From an uncultured Chloroflexota bacterium (GTDB lineage: Bacteria; Chloroflexota; Dehalococcoidia; CAUJGQ01): DNA of 26,401 nucleotides. Where the stretch lies: NCBI GenBank assembly GCA_937879875.1, contig CALFMN010000086.1, positions 1 to 26,401 of the forward strand, in the 5' to 3' direction. The position numbers and the translations under genes were made by a program. This document shows, one piece after another, positions 7,073 to 16,248 of the stretch. Below the pieces are notes generated by a model. That model did no database searches. It saw only the letters and a program-made list of their open reading frames with translations, and had not been told where the DNA came from. Position 1 is the first letter of the stretch. Each line of letters begins with the position of its first letter.

Positions 7073-7164
7073 CGGGGTCGCCTCTTCTCTTCCATACGCT
7101 CGTCGCAGGCAGCCGATCCCCCGCCGTTCGCCTATGGGAGAGAAGAGGAAGTGGTTATGAGGGG
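7073..7164 (-). repeat. Family-B hairpin repeat, copy B1 (degenerate)
   Basis: CCTCTTCTCTTCCATA (7081-7096) pairs with TATGGGAGAGAAGAGG (7133-7148) with one mismatch. The right side continues to GTTATGAGGG. Its loop, read on the minus strand, is nearly the same as that of the copy after dnaK (GCTGCCTGCGACGAGCG shared). The rest of the 310-bp stretch 6865-7174 shows no credible gene. Confidence 0.75.
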
Positions 7165-7174
7165 CGCCGGCGTC

Positions 7175-7816
7175 TTACCGCCGGTACTCCAGTACCGTCA
7201 CGGTGGTTTCCAGCGGCAGGCTGGTTTTGGTGACGCTGAGCTTCGCGGCGGGCTGCGCTCCGTGCAGGCCCATCTGCTGCAGGAAGCCTTCGAGCGAGGC
7301 CAGCTTTGCCGTCGTGTTCGGCGTCTGGTAGTGCATCGGCACGACGATGCGCGGCTCAAGCAGACTGATCACTTCGGCTGCGCCTTCGGCATCAAGCGTG
7401 GTCGTGCCGCCCACGGGCACCAGCAGGACTTCGGCGCCGTTGAGCGCCTCTACCTGGTCGGGCGTCGGCACGTGGCCGAGGTCGCCCAGATGGCAGACGC
7501 GCACCTCGTCCATCTCGACGACGTACGCCGTATTCTTCCCCAGCCTCGCGCCCTTGTCGCCGTCGTGGTAGGTGCGCACGCCGGTGATCAGCACACCGCC
7601 AACCTCGAACTCGCCGGGGCCTTGAATGACCCTCGGTTTGCCTGCCACGGCGCCGGCGTTGTTGTGCGCCGGGTGGTCGTGGCTGACGATCACGACGTCG
7701 GCCTCGCCGATCGAGCGGGGATTGTAGCCGGTTTCGGCCCCGAACGGATCGATCACGATCGTAGTCTCGCGGTTCTTGAGGCGGAAGCAGGCATGTCCAA
7801 GCCAGGTGATTTCCAA
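7175..7816 (-). CDS. MBL-fold metal-dependent hydrolase (UlaG/UPF0173-like)
   Basis: The 213-residue protein starts MEITWLGHACFRL, as in the UlaG/UPF0173 branch of the metallo-beta-lactamase fold. I chose the TTG at 7816 because AAGGAG lies 5 nt upstream (7822-7827); the ATG at 7888 would add 24 residues with no family match. The metal motif reads SHDHPAHNN (residues 45-53): the Asp of the usual H-x-H-x-D-H is Ala50 here. Later conserved pieces are GEFEVGGV, HLGDLGHV and VPMHYQTP. It lies downstream of the sigma factor gene on the same strand. Substrate unknown. Confidence 0.85.
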   Translation of the reverse strand: MEITWLGHACFRLKNRETTIVIDPFGAETGYNPRSIGEADVVIVSHDHPAHNNAGAVAGKPRVIQGPGEFEVGGVLITGVRTYHDGDKGARLGKNTAYVVEMDEVRVCHLGDLGHVPTPDQVEALNGAEVLLVPVGGTTTLDAEGAAEVISLLEPRIVVPMHYQTPNTTAKLASLEGFLQQMGLHGAQPAAKLSVTKTSLPLETTVTVLEYRR

Positions 7817-7903
7817 GAGTGCTCCTTCGCTGTGTGCTGCTGGAGTTTCCGGAACACGGCGGTTTGCGGCGGCCCCTACCGTTAGCAACGCACGATTCGC
7901 GGC

Positions 7904-8098
7904 TCAGCAGGCCCGCGGCGCGGTGCGCGGTGCGGTGTCCTTACCGGGCAGATACTGTGCGGACGGCGGCCCGACCAGCTTCTGCCGCAGGTCTTCGCGG
8001 AAGCGCTCCGGGCAGTGGACGGGCGAGAGCGCCCGGCGCACGAGTTGGCCCGTGCTGCCGAGGTTGCAGGCGATCGGTTGGTCGGGCTCTGGTTTCAT
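7904..8098 (-). CDS. Small unknown protein downstream of the sigma factor gene
   Basis: A 64-residue ORF (starting MKPEPDQPIACNLGSTG) lies 32 nt after the sigma factor stop. A GGAG is 8 nt before its ATG. It is charged, has three Cys (residues 11, 29, 64) but no H-x3-C-x2-C anti-sigma zinc motif, and has no membrane segment. No family recognised. Being next to an ECF-type sigma factor makes a regulatory role possible but unproven. Confidence 0.45.
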   Translation of the reverse strand: MKPEPDQPIACNLGSTGQLVRRALSPVHCPERFREDLRQKLVGPPSAQYLPGKDTAPRTAPRAC

Positions 8099-8130
8099 TC
8101 CACCGGCTCCGGTATGACTGCGCGCCACGC

Positions 8131-8679
8131 TCACTCGTTCAGATAGCCGCGCGCTTCCAGGTCGTGGCGCAGCGCGGCCAGCGTGCGCCTGAGCAGGCTC
8201 TTGATCGCGCCCTCGCTGCGGTTCATGGCGCGGGCGATCTCGGCGTTGCTCAGCTCCTCGCCGTATTTTAGCAGGATCAGGTGCTGACGATCGGGCGGCA
8301 GATTGGCGATCAGCTCGCGCACGGCCTGCGCGTCTTCCGCCTCGGCGATCGGGGAGGGGCCTTCGGGCTCGGGCGCGCTCTCCAGCGGCGCCGTCGGCCG
8401 GCGCGAGCGGTCGCGGTGATAGTTGGCGACGAGGTTGTGCGCGATCGTCATCAGCCAGGCGCCGAAGGGCAGGCCGCGCTCCTCGAAGCCGTCCAGATGG
8501 CTGAGCGCCTGAAAGAAGACGCGCGCGGTCAGATCCTCGGCGTCGGCTGCAGAAGCGGTGCGGTAGAAGAGATAGCGGTAGACGCGATCGACGTAGCGTT
8601 CGTAGAGGGCGCCGAAGGCGGCGCGGTCGGCGCGGGCGCGCTGCACCAGCTCGGTGTCGGGCGGCGTGGCCGTCGTCAT
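8131..8679 (-). CDS. ECF-type RNA polymerase sigma factor
   Basis: The 182-residue protein has sigma region 2 (AFGALYERYVDRVYRYLFYRT, then ADAEDLTARVFFQAL and GFEERGLPFGAWLMTIAHN). A variable linker rich in Pro and Glu follows, then region 4 (LPPDRQHLILLKYGEELSNAEIARAMNRSEGAIKSLLRRTL, a helix-turn-helix for the -35 element). GGAG lies 6 nt before the ATG. It is transcribed divergently from hrcA, with about 180 bp between the starts. No membrane-anchored anti-sigma factor gene is visible beside it; the next genes are a 64-residue ORF and an MBL hydrolase. Confidence 0.9.
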   Translation of the reverse strand: MTTATPPDTELVQRARADRAAFGALYERYVDRVYRYLFYRTASAADAEDLTARVFFQALSHLDGFEERGLPFGAWLMTIAHNLVANYHRDRSRRPTAPLESAPEPEGPSPIAEAEDAQAVRELIANLPPDRQHLILLKYGEELSNAEIARAMNRSEGAIKSLLRRTLAALRHDLEARGYLNE

Positions 8680-8743
8680 CCACGGCTCCGCGGGCGAGGC
8701 TGTGACCAGCGTCGCACGGCCAGGCTACTTGACGCCATTATAC

Positions 8744-8772
8744 TTGACAATGACACACTCAACCGTTACACT
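8744..8772 (+). promoter_or_regulatory. sigma70-type promoter of the hrcA operon
   Basis: TTGACA (8744-8749) and TACACT (8767-8772) are separated by exactly 17 bp, placing the start of transcription at the left edge of CIRCE. TACTTGAC occurs twice, at 8726-8733 and 8741-8748, 15 bp apart, so there is a second -35-like element upstream. Confidence 0.8.
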
Positions 8773-8779
8773 TTCGGTG

Positions 8780-8806
8780 TTAGCACTCTCGATAGGAGAG
8801 TGCTAA
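8780..8806 (+). promoter_or_regulatory. CIRCE operator (HrcA-binding site)
   Basis: TTAGCACTC (8780-8788), 9-bp spacer, GAGTGCTAA (8798-8806): a perfect match to the CIRCE consensus. It starts right at the predicted transcription start, so bound HrcA would block initiation. At normal temperature HrcA, helped by GroE in other species, represses; heat releases it. Confidence 0.97.
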
Positions 8807-8857
8807 TCAGGAAGGAAACGCCGGGTCCATCTGCCGCCGGCCGGCAGAGGTAGACGG

Positions 8858-9874
8858 ATGCTCACAGAACGTCGCGCGCAGGTTTTGCGCCTTATCGTAT
8901 CGGACTACATCGAGACTGCAACCCCGGTCGGCTCAGAACAGATCGTCAAGCGGCACGCGCTGGAAATCTCGCCCGCCACGATCCGCAATGAGATGGCCAG
9001 GCTCGAAGAGGACGGGTACATCTCGCACCCGCACACCTCCGCCGGGCGTATGCCCTCCGATCTGGGCTACCGCTACTTCGTCGAAATGCTGATGGGCGAA
9101 CCCAACGTCAGCAGCGACGAACAGCGGCGCATTCTGCACCAGTTTCATCAGTCCACCGCCCAACTCGGCGAGTGGCTGCAGCTTGCCGCCTCCGTGCTCG
9201 CGCAGACGCTCAATAACATGGCGGTGGTTTCCGGTCCGCGCGCCAGCCAGGCGCGGCTGAAGCAGCTCCAGCTCGTCAGTCTGCACGATCACTCGGCGCT
9301 GCTCGTCGTCGTCCTCCAGGACGTGAAGGTGCGGCAGCAACAGCTCGCCTTCAGCGAAGCCGCCACGCAGGACGATCTGAACCGGCTCGCACGCCAGCTC
9401 AGCCAGCAGTTCGCCGGGCAGGGCGCCATCGCCATCCGCGCCGCCGCCGAAGAGCTTGCCGGTCTGGAGCAGCAAATCGCGCTGGCCGCGGCCGAAATCG
9501 TCAAGGCGGAGGATGTGGACGAGTTCCCCGACCCCCATCTTGATGGTATACGCAACGTGCTCTCGCAGCCGGAGTTCTCGCGCAGCGAACGCATGCTCGA
9601 CATCCTCGAAGCGCTCGACGGCCGCAATCTCTCTCGCACGATCCCGCAGACCGACGTGAAGAGCGACGACGTGGTGGTGATCATCGGCGCGGAGAACCGC
9701 GAGAACATCATGCGCGACTGCAGCCTGGTGATCGGCCGCTACGGCGAGGCCGACGGCCCCGGCGGCACGATCGCCGTGGTCGGGCCAACGCGTCTGCCGT
9801 ACTCGCGCGCGATCGCCACGGTGCGCTACGTCGGCTCGCTGATGAGCGGGCTGCTGTCGCAGGCCTACGAATAA
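8858..9874 (+). CDS. hrcA: Heat-inducible transcription repressor HrcA
   Basis: A 338-residue protein of normal family length. The N-terminal winged helix (about residues 1-95) has RRAQVLRLIVSDYIETATPVG and the diagnostic SPATIRNEMARLEEDGYISHPHTSAGRMPSDLGYRYFV. The C-terminal part contains the dimerisation and inserted domain, including VVVIIGAENRENIMRDCSLVIGRY. It binds CIRCE located 52 bp upstream and so represses its own operon. AGAGG (8846-8850) lies 7 nt before the ATG. First gene of the heat-shock cluster. Confidence 0.97.
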   Translation: MLTERRAQVLRLIVSDYIETATPVGSEQIVKRHALEISPATIRNEMARLEEDGYISHPHTSAGRMPSDLGYRYFVEMLMGEPNVSSDEQRRILHQFHQSTAQLGEWLQLAASVLAQTLNNMAVVSGPRASQARLKQLQLVSLHDHSALLVVVLQDVKVRQQQLAFSEAATQDDLNRLARQLSQQFAGQGAIAIRAAAEELAGLEQQIALAAAEIVKAEDVDEFPDPHLDGIRNVLSQPEFSRSERMLDILEALDGRNLSRTIPQTDVKSDDVVVIIGAENRENIMRDCSLVIGRYGEADGPGGTIAVVGPTRLPYSRAIATVRYVGSLMSGLLSQAYE

Positions 9875-9926
9875 TCCACCCGCCGCTCCGTGGCGCCGCG
9901 GCGGCGCCCGGCGGTCAGGAGCAGCA

Positions 9927-10517
9927 ATGGCACAGTCACCACATCACCGCGGAGAGCATCCCGGCGGCGCCGGATCCGGAGAGGGTACAACGCCGAACGC
10001 CAACGGCGCCCGCGAGGGCAGCGCGGCCCTGCAGCAGCAACTCGAGGAAGAGCGCGAGAAGGCGAACACCTATCTGGCGAGCTGGCAGCGCGCCGCGGCC
10101 GACTTTCAGAACTACAAGCGCCGCACCGAGCAGGAGCGTGAAGAGTACGCGCTGCTCGCCAACCGTGCGTTGCTGATCAACCTGCTGCCCGCCGTCGACG
10201 ATCTCGACCGTGCGATCGAGACGGCCGAGCAACAGAACGCGGGCGCCGGCTGGCTGGAAGGCTTCGAGGCGATTCAGCGCAAGCTGCACGGCGCCCTTGA
10301 AGCCTCCGGCGTGAGCGAGATTCGCGCGGACGGAGAGCCGTTCGACCCCAACATCCACGAGGCCGTCAGCCAGGGGCCGGGCGAGCATGACAAAGTCATC
10401 GCCGAAGTGCGGCGTGGCTACCGGCTCGGCAGCCGCGTGCTGCGGCCGGCGATGGTCGTGGTCGGCAACGGGCAACAGATGGAGCAGGCAGACGAACAGA
10501 GCGCAAACAGCCAGTAG
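9927..10517 (+). CDS. grpE: Nucleotide exchange factor GrpE
   Basis: The 196-residue protein has a low-complexity N-terminus, a long coiled coil (about 32-90, including the family signature WQRAAADFQNYKRRTEQER) and a C-terminal beta wing (PFDPNIHEAVSQGPGEHDKVIAEVRRGYRLGSRVLRPAMVVVGNG). It releases ADP from DnaK and acts as a thermosensor in many species. AGGAG (9917-9921) lies 5 nt before the ATG. Placed between hrcA and dnaK, 52 and 75 bp away, so probably in the same transcript. Confidence 0.96.
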   Translation: MAQSPHHRGEHPGGAGSGEGTTPNANGAREGSAALQQQLEEEREKANTYLASWQRAAADFQNYKRRTEQEREEYALLANRALLINLLPAVDDLDRAIETAEQQNAGAGWLEGFEAIQRKLHGALEASGVSEIRADGEPFDPNIHEAVSQGPGEHDKVIAEVRRGYRLGSRVLRPAMVVVGNGQQMEQADEQSANSQ

Positions 10518-10592
10518 TACAGCAATAACAAAGCGAGCCGAGAGGAAGGGACGGGCGGCGGCAGTCCGGAACGTCCAGAAGGGAAACAACCA

Positions 10593-12530
<1,938 letters not shown>

Positions 12531-12538
12531 GCGGGCTG

Positions 12539-12632
12539 GCCCTCATAACCCCCCGTCCCCCTTCTCTCCCATATACAGGCGGTTGCGAGATCTGCTGCCT
12601 GCGACGAGCGTATGGGAGAGAAGGGGGCGATC
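12539..12632 (+). repeat. Family-B hairpin repeat, copy B2, just after dnaK
   Basis: The 17-bp arms at 12557-12573 (CCCCCTTCTCTCCCATA) and 12611-12627 are perfectly complementary around a 37-nt loop. The left end reads GCCCTCATAACCCC. Placed 9 bp after the dnaK stop, it could stabilise or end the upstream mRNA, which would lower dnaJ relative to dnaK; no U-tract is present. Confidence 0.85.
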
Positions 12633-12672
12633 GTGGGGCGGATGATCGGCGGGGCGTCGGGTTAGCGAATGA

Positions 12673-12855
12673 GTAACTGCTCACCTACCCCGCCCGGTTG
12701 AGCGGGGCGAAGCAAGCCGTGGGAATTGCGTCGGATTGGCGGCCGCAGGGTGACCGGCGAATGGGAGTCCGCTCGCACGAGCGGACCAATCTGGCACGCC
12801 GATGGACGCGTATCGGCGTGCAACATTCTCGCCAGACGGATAGGTGAGCAGTTAC
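12673..12855. mobile_element. 183-bp MITE with 15-bp terminal inverted repeats and 8-bp target duplication (IS66-type ends)
   Basis: The left end GTAACTGCTCACCTA (12673-12687) and right end TAGGTGAGCAGTTAC (12841-12855) are perfect inverted repeats, with two of the next three bases also matching. The 8 bp flanking each end are identical: GCGAATGA at 12665-12672 and at 12856-12863. GTAA ends plus 8-bp duplications are typical of the IS66 family. No ORF is inside. Two internal hairpins are perfect: GTCCGCTCG/CGAGCGGAC, and CACGCCGAT/ATCGGCGTG. It would need a transposase from elsewhere. Confidence 0.9.
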
Positions 12856-12865
12856 GCGAATGATT

Positions 12866-12890
12866 GTAGTGGCGCACGGCGTGCGCCCAC
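12866..12890 (+). repeat. Family-A palindromic repeat, copy A1
   Basis: GGCGCAC-GGC-GTGCGCC at 12871-12887, a 7-bp stem with 3-nt loop, preceded by GTAGT. It lies 3 bp beyond the MITE's right target duplication and directly before repeat B3. Confidence 0.8.
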
Positions 12891-13001
12891 CCGGATCGCT
12901 CCACGCCGGATCGCCCCTTCTCTCCCATACAGCCCGCAACTGTTTCGCGATCTATAAACCTCGTGTGTATGGGAGAGAAGGGGAAGGGGGTTATGAGGGC
13001 C
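12891..13001 (-). repeat. Family-B hairpin repeat, copy B3
   Basis: The 18-bp arms CCCCTTCTCTCCCATACA (12914-12931) and 12966-12983 are perfectly complementary. The right side continues GGAAGGGGGTTATGAGGGCC, so this copy is in the opposite orientation to B2. Two GGATCG boxes flank the left arm, as in other copies. Together with B2, A1 and the MITE it fills the 591-bp gap between dnaK and dnaJ, where I see no gene. Confidence 0.85.
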
Positions 13002-13039
13002 AGCCTCCACGGATCCGACACTGATCCCGGCGGACCCGG

Positions 13040-13045
13040 TATGAT
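13040..13045 (+). promoter_or_regulatory. Possible -10 box for dnaJ
   Basis: TATGAT at 13040-13045, 77 bp before dnaJ and after the repeat cluster. A weak -35 (CCGACA, 13015-13020) has 19-bp spacing. If real, dnaJ-prmA has its own promoter not overlapped by a CIRCE; I see no CIRCE copy here. Confidence 0.3.
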
Positions 13046-13121
13046 GGAAGTAGTGGCCTTACGCGGGCCGTTCTTTGTGTAAGCGATCAGAGCGCGCAGC
13101 GGCAGGGCAGACAGGACAGCG

Positions 13122-14240
13122 ATGGCCACACAGCAGCAGGACTACTACGACGTGCTCGGGGTGCCGCGCACGGCCAGCCAGGAAGAGATCAAGAAGGCCT
13201 TCCGCAAGCTGGCGATGCAGTACCATCCCGACCGCAACAAAGAGGACGGGGCCGAGGCGCGCTTCAAAGAGGTCAACGAGGCGTTCGAGATCCTCTCCGA
13301 CCCGGAGAAGCGCTCGGCCTACGACCGCTTCGGCAGGGCCGGTGTCGGCCAGCAGCCCGGCGGCGGCTTCGAGGGCTTCAGCAACTTCGGCGGCTTCGGC
13401 GATATCTTCGACGCCTTTTTCGGCGGCGCCACCCGCCAGCGGCGCGGCCCGCAGCGCGGCGCCGACCTGCGCTACACCATGACGCTCAGCTTCGAGGAGG
13501 CGATCTTCGGCACGGAGAAGGAGATCGAGGTCAGCCGCACGGAGCAGTGCGCCTTCTGCGGCGGGCTGGGCGCCGAGCCGGGCAGCAAGCCCGAACGCTG
13601 CCCGAGCTGCAACGGCAGCGGCGAAGTGCGCCGCGTGCAGCAAAGCATCTTCGGCCAGTTCGTCAACGTCACCGCCTGCGACCGCTGCCACGGCGAGGGC
13701 CGCGTGGTCACGAATCCCTGCCAGAAGTGCCGCGGCTCCGGCCGCGAACGCAAGTCGCGCAAGCTGCAGGTGCGCGTGCCGCCGGGCGTGGACAACGGCC
13801 AGCAGTTGCGCCTCTCCGGCGAAGGCGAGGCGGGCGGCCAGGGCGGCCCGGCCGGCAACCTCTACGTGCTGATGCAGGTGCAGCCGCACGAGCTGTTCAA
13901 GCGCGACGAGGACGACATCATCCTCGACCTGCCGGTCAATGTCGCGCAGGCAACGCTGGGCGACGATCTGACGATTCCGACGATCGACGGCAAGGCGCCG
14001 CTGAAGATTCCTGCCGGCACGCAGTCGGGCCGCATCTTCGAGCTGAAGGACAAGGGCGTGCCGCATCTGCGTGGCGGCGGCCGCGGCAGCCAGGTGGTGC
14101 GCGTGCGTGTGGTCACTCCCACGAACCTGACCAAAGAGCAGCAACGGCTCTTCCGCGAGCTGGCCGACAGCCTCGGCCAGGCGACGATGCCGCACGAAGA
14201 GAAAGGCTTCTTCGACCGCATCAAAGACGCCTTCGGTTAG
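13122..14240 (+). CDS. dnaJ: Chaperone DnaJ (Hsp40, type I)
   Basis: A 372-residue protein with J-domain at 5-70 (HPD at 35-37), a Gly/Phe-rich region (GGGFEGFSNFGGFGDIFDAFFGG), a zinc region at about 143-207 and a C-terminal substrate-binding domain. The four zinc motifs are CAFCGGLG, CPSCNGSG, CDRCHGEG and CQKCRGSG; the first has Leu where the consensus CxxCxGxG has a small residue, but all eight Cys are present. It stimulates DnaK ATPase and delivers substrates. A weak AGGA lies about 6-9 nt before the ATG. Confidence 0.97.
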   Translation: MATQQQDYYDVLGVPRTASQEEIKKAFRKLAMQYHPDRNKEDGAEARFKEVNEAFEILSDPEKRSAYDRFGRAGVGQQPGGGFEGFSNFGGFGDIFDAFFGGATRQRRGPQRGADLRYTMTLSFEEAIFGTEKEIEVSRTEQCAFCGGLGAEPGSKPERCPSCNGSGEVRRVQQSIFGQFVNVTACDRCHGEGRVVTNPCQKCRGSGRERKSRKLQVRVPPGVDNGQQLRLSGEGEAGGQGGPAGNLYVLMQVQPHELFKRDEDDIILDLPVNVAQATLGDDLTIPTIDGKAPLKIPAGTQSGRIFELKDKGVPHLRGGGRGSQVVRVRVVTPTNLTKEQQRLFRELADSLGQATMPHEEKGFFDRIKDAFG

Positions 14241-14252
14241 GACTACAGTCTT

Positions 14253-14275
14253 GTAGGGGCGCACGGCGTGCGCCC
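14253..14275 (+). repeat. Family-A palindromic repeat, copy A2
   Basis: GTAGG followed by a stem GGCGCAC-GGC-GTGCGCC, 12 bp after dnaJ. It faces copy A3 in inverted orientation about 95 bp away, so the two could also pair with each other across the dnaJ-prmA gap. Confidence 0.8.
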
Positions 14276-14370
14276 TCGGCGGCGCCAGCCGCCGGCACAC
14301 GACCCTGTGCATTCGCCTTGTCCGCGGCGCCCGGGTTGGCGGGCGCTGATGGTTGCGCCTGCTGCGCGAA

Positions 14371-14390
14371 GGGCGCACACCGTGCGCCCC
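14371..14390 (-). repeat. Family-A palindromic repeat, copy A3
   Basis: GGCGCAC-ACC-GTGCGCC read on the plus strand; the loop is GGT on the minus strand. It is inside the longer prmA frame that opens at 14353, which argues for the later prmA start at 14422. Confidence 0.75.
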
Positions 14391-14421
14391 TGCAGAAGCG
14401 ACCGCGTATTGGATCGCGTCG

Positions 14422-15330
14422 ATGGACTGGCTTGAGCTTTCGGCTGAAGCGGCAACGGAGCACGTCGAGGCGTTGTACGTCGCGCTGAGCGACGCTGCGC
14501 CCGGCGGCGCCAGCATCGAAGAGCCGGTGGTGCCGCTGGGGCCGGAAGAGGGCGTGCGCCGCGAGCCGTGGCGGCCCTCTGTCGTCCGGGTCTATCTGCC
14601 CTGCGACGCACACCTGGGCGAGCGCCGAAGTGCTGCGAAGACCGCCGTGGCGGCGCTGCCGTTCTCTGTCCATTTACGTGAGCGCACGGTGCATGAAGAG
14701 GACTGGGCCAACGCCTGGAAGGAGTTCTTCCAGGTCGAGCGCATCGGCCGGCGGCTTGTGGTGCGACCTTCGTGGCGGGAGTACGCGGCGCAGCCCGGCG
14801 ACGTGGTGCTCGATCTCGATCCGGGCATGGCCTTCGGCACCGGCCAGCACGAAACCACGCGCATGTGCCTGCTCGCCGTCGAAGCGTTGACGCGGCCGGG
14901 CATGCGCGTGCTGGACGTAGGTTGCGGCTCCGGCATCCTCGGCATCGCCGCGGCGTTGCTCGGCGCGGGCGAGGTCGTGGCCGTGGACACCGAACTCGTC
15001 GCCGTCGAGGCGACGGCCGAGAACGCCCGGCGCAACGGTGTGCGGGACCGCCTGCACGTTGCCGAAGGCAGCCTGGACGAACGCTGGCCCTTCGGCTCGC
15101 TGCCATCAGCGGCCTTCGATCTGGCGCTTGCCAACATCCACGCCGCCGCGGCGATCGCGCTCGCCCCGCACCTCCATGCGGCACTACGCCCAGGCGGCAC
15201 GCTCGTCGCCTCCGGCATCATCGCCGAGCGCCTTGAGGCCGTGCTGAACGCACTCGTGGTGGCCGGCTTCTCGGAGCCCGAAGTCCGCGCCGCCGGCGAC
15301 TGGCGTACGGTGGTCACGAGGCGACCCTGA
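14422..15330 (+). CDS. prmA: Ribosomal protein L11 methyltransferase PrmA
   Basis: From ATG 14422 (MDWLELSAEAATEHVEALYVAL) the product is 302 residues, near the family's usual 290-310. The N-terminal L11-recognition domain includes EEDWANAWKEFFQVERIGRRLVVRPSW. The diagnostic DLDPGMAFGTGQHETTRMCL precedes SAM motif I, VLDVGCGSGILGIAA (from about residue 163), and VDTELVAVEATAENARRNGV. The usual Asn-Ile-Leu motif reads LANIHAAAAIAL. The enzyme trimethylates L11. Genes for PrmA often follow dnaJ in HrcA-type clusters, as here. No clear Shine-Dalgarno precedes either start. Confidence 0.93.
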   Translation: MDWLELSAEAATEHVEALYVALSDAAPGGASIEEPVVPLGPEEGVRREPWRPSVVRVYLPCDAHLGERRSAAKTAVAALPFSVHLRERTVHEEDWANAWKEFFQVERIGRRLVVRPSWREYAAQPGDVVLDLDPGMAFGTGQHETTRMCLLAVEALTRPGMRVLDVGCGSGILGIAAALLGAGEVVAVDTELVAVEATAENARRNGVRDRLHVAEGSLDERWPFGSLPSAAFDLALANIHAAAAIALAPHLHAALRPGGTLVASGIIAERLEAVLNALVVAGFSEPEVRAAGDWRTVVTRRP

Positions 15331-15359
15331 CTATCCATCAGGGCGCAATGGAGCCGGCG

Positions 15360-16064
15360 ATGGACGACGGTAGTCTCATGCTCATCCGTGCGGACACCGA
15401 CTTCACCTACAACATCCGCGGACGGATGCTCAGCAGCAACGAACCGCGCGTGTCGGAGCGGCGCCCCGCGCCGCGCCTCTTCCTCGGCCGCACGACGGAT
15501 GGCCACGTGCTGCGCTTCGGCGCAAGCGTGCCAGACGACCTGGCGCACCGGCTGGAGGCGATCATCAACCGTCAGCCGCCGCCCGGCGATCTGCGTGCCC
15601 CGCCGGCCGCAGCGGCCGAGCTGCGAGCGGCACTGGAATCAGATGCGCCCATTACGCGCGAGGAGAGCGGCCCCGCCTACCGTTTCCCTGCCACTATTGT
15701 GCAATCGGGCGACGCCGTCCGACTCACGGCGGCCAATCGGGACCTCGTGCGCGAGACGTTCCCGTGGCTGTATGACGAATACGCCGACTGGCAGCCCTGC
15801 TTCGCCGCGGTGCACGGTGGTGCGGCTGTCGCGGTCTGTTTCAGCGCGCGGATCGGCGCGCAGGCGGCGGAGGCGGGCGTCGAGACGTTGTCGGAGTTCC
15901 GCGGCCATGGCTACGCCACGGCGGTAACCGCTGCCTGGGGAACGGCCGTGCAGCAGGCGGGCCTGGTCCCAATCTACAGCACCTCGTGGGACAACATCGC
16001 TTCGCAGGGCGTCGCGCGGAAGGTAGGGCTGGTCCTGTTCGAGTCGAGCATGAGCTGGGCGTAG
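15360..16064 (+). CDS. GNAT-family N-acetyltransferase
   Basis: The 234-residue protein has a C-terminal GNAT fold. ETLSEFRGHGYATAVTAAW matches the acetyl-CoA-binding Q/R-x-x-G-x-G/A loop, and PIYSTSWDNIASQGVARKVGLV matches motif B with the Asn and the KxGF-like end. This is the FR47-like subgroup. I prefer ATG 15360 over 15348 because GGAG at 15350-15353 sits 6 nt before it; the longer form adds four residues. The first 120 residues (RAPPAAAAELRAALESD and others) have no recognised domain. Acceptor substrate unknown. It lies 29 nt after prmA and is convergent with the next gene. Confidence 0.8.
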   Translation: MDDGSLMLIRADTDFTYNIRGRMLSSNEPRVSERRPAPRLFLGRTTDGHVLRFGASVPDDLAHRLEAIINRQPPPGDLRAPPAAAAELRAALESDAPITREESGPAYRFPATIVQSGDAVRLTAANRDLVRETFPWLYDEYADWQPCFAAVHGGAAVAVCFSARIGAQAAEAGVETLSEFRGHGYATAVTAAWGTAVQQAGLVPIYSTSWDNIASQGVARKVGLVLFESSMSWA

Positions 16065-16085
16065 GCGATGAGCGCGCGGCGGTCG

Positions 16086-16248
16086 GCCCTCAACCCCCTT
16101 CCCCTTCCCCCAATCCTGGAGGGAAGGAGACGATCATGGGTAGGGCGATCCATAGCCGGAGCGGTTAACCCGGCGCCGCTCCGGATCGCTCCAACCCGGG
16201 ATCGCCCCTTCTCCCAGGATTGGGAGAAGGGGAAGGGGGTTGAGGGCC
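16086..16248. repeat. Repeat B4: 163-bp element with 36-bp inverted ends
   Basis: The left end 16086-16121 (GGCCCTCAACCCCCTTCC...) and right end 16213-16248 are inverted copies with about three mismatches over 36 bp. The left half of the element lies between the convergent GNAT and LLM genes. The right half runs into the LLM reading frame and encodes its last 27 residues. Confidence 0.8.

Noticed and set aside
12539..13001. CRISPR-like array in the dnaK-dnaJ gap
   Set aside because: The repeated units are inverted hairpins of unequal spacing plus a MITE, not regularly spaced direct repeats, and no cas gene is present.
14353..14421. Longer prmA start at 14353
   Set aside because: The extension reads through palindromic repeat A3 and has no similarity to PrmA N-termini.
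16086..16121. rho-independent terminator with U-tract after the GNAT gene
   Set aside because: The structure is a repeat arm with no T-run; kept only as a repeat and possible hairpin.
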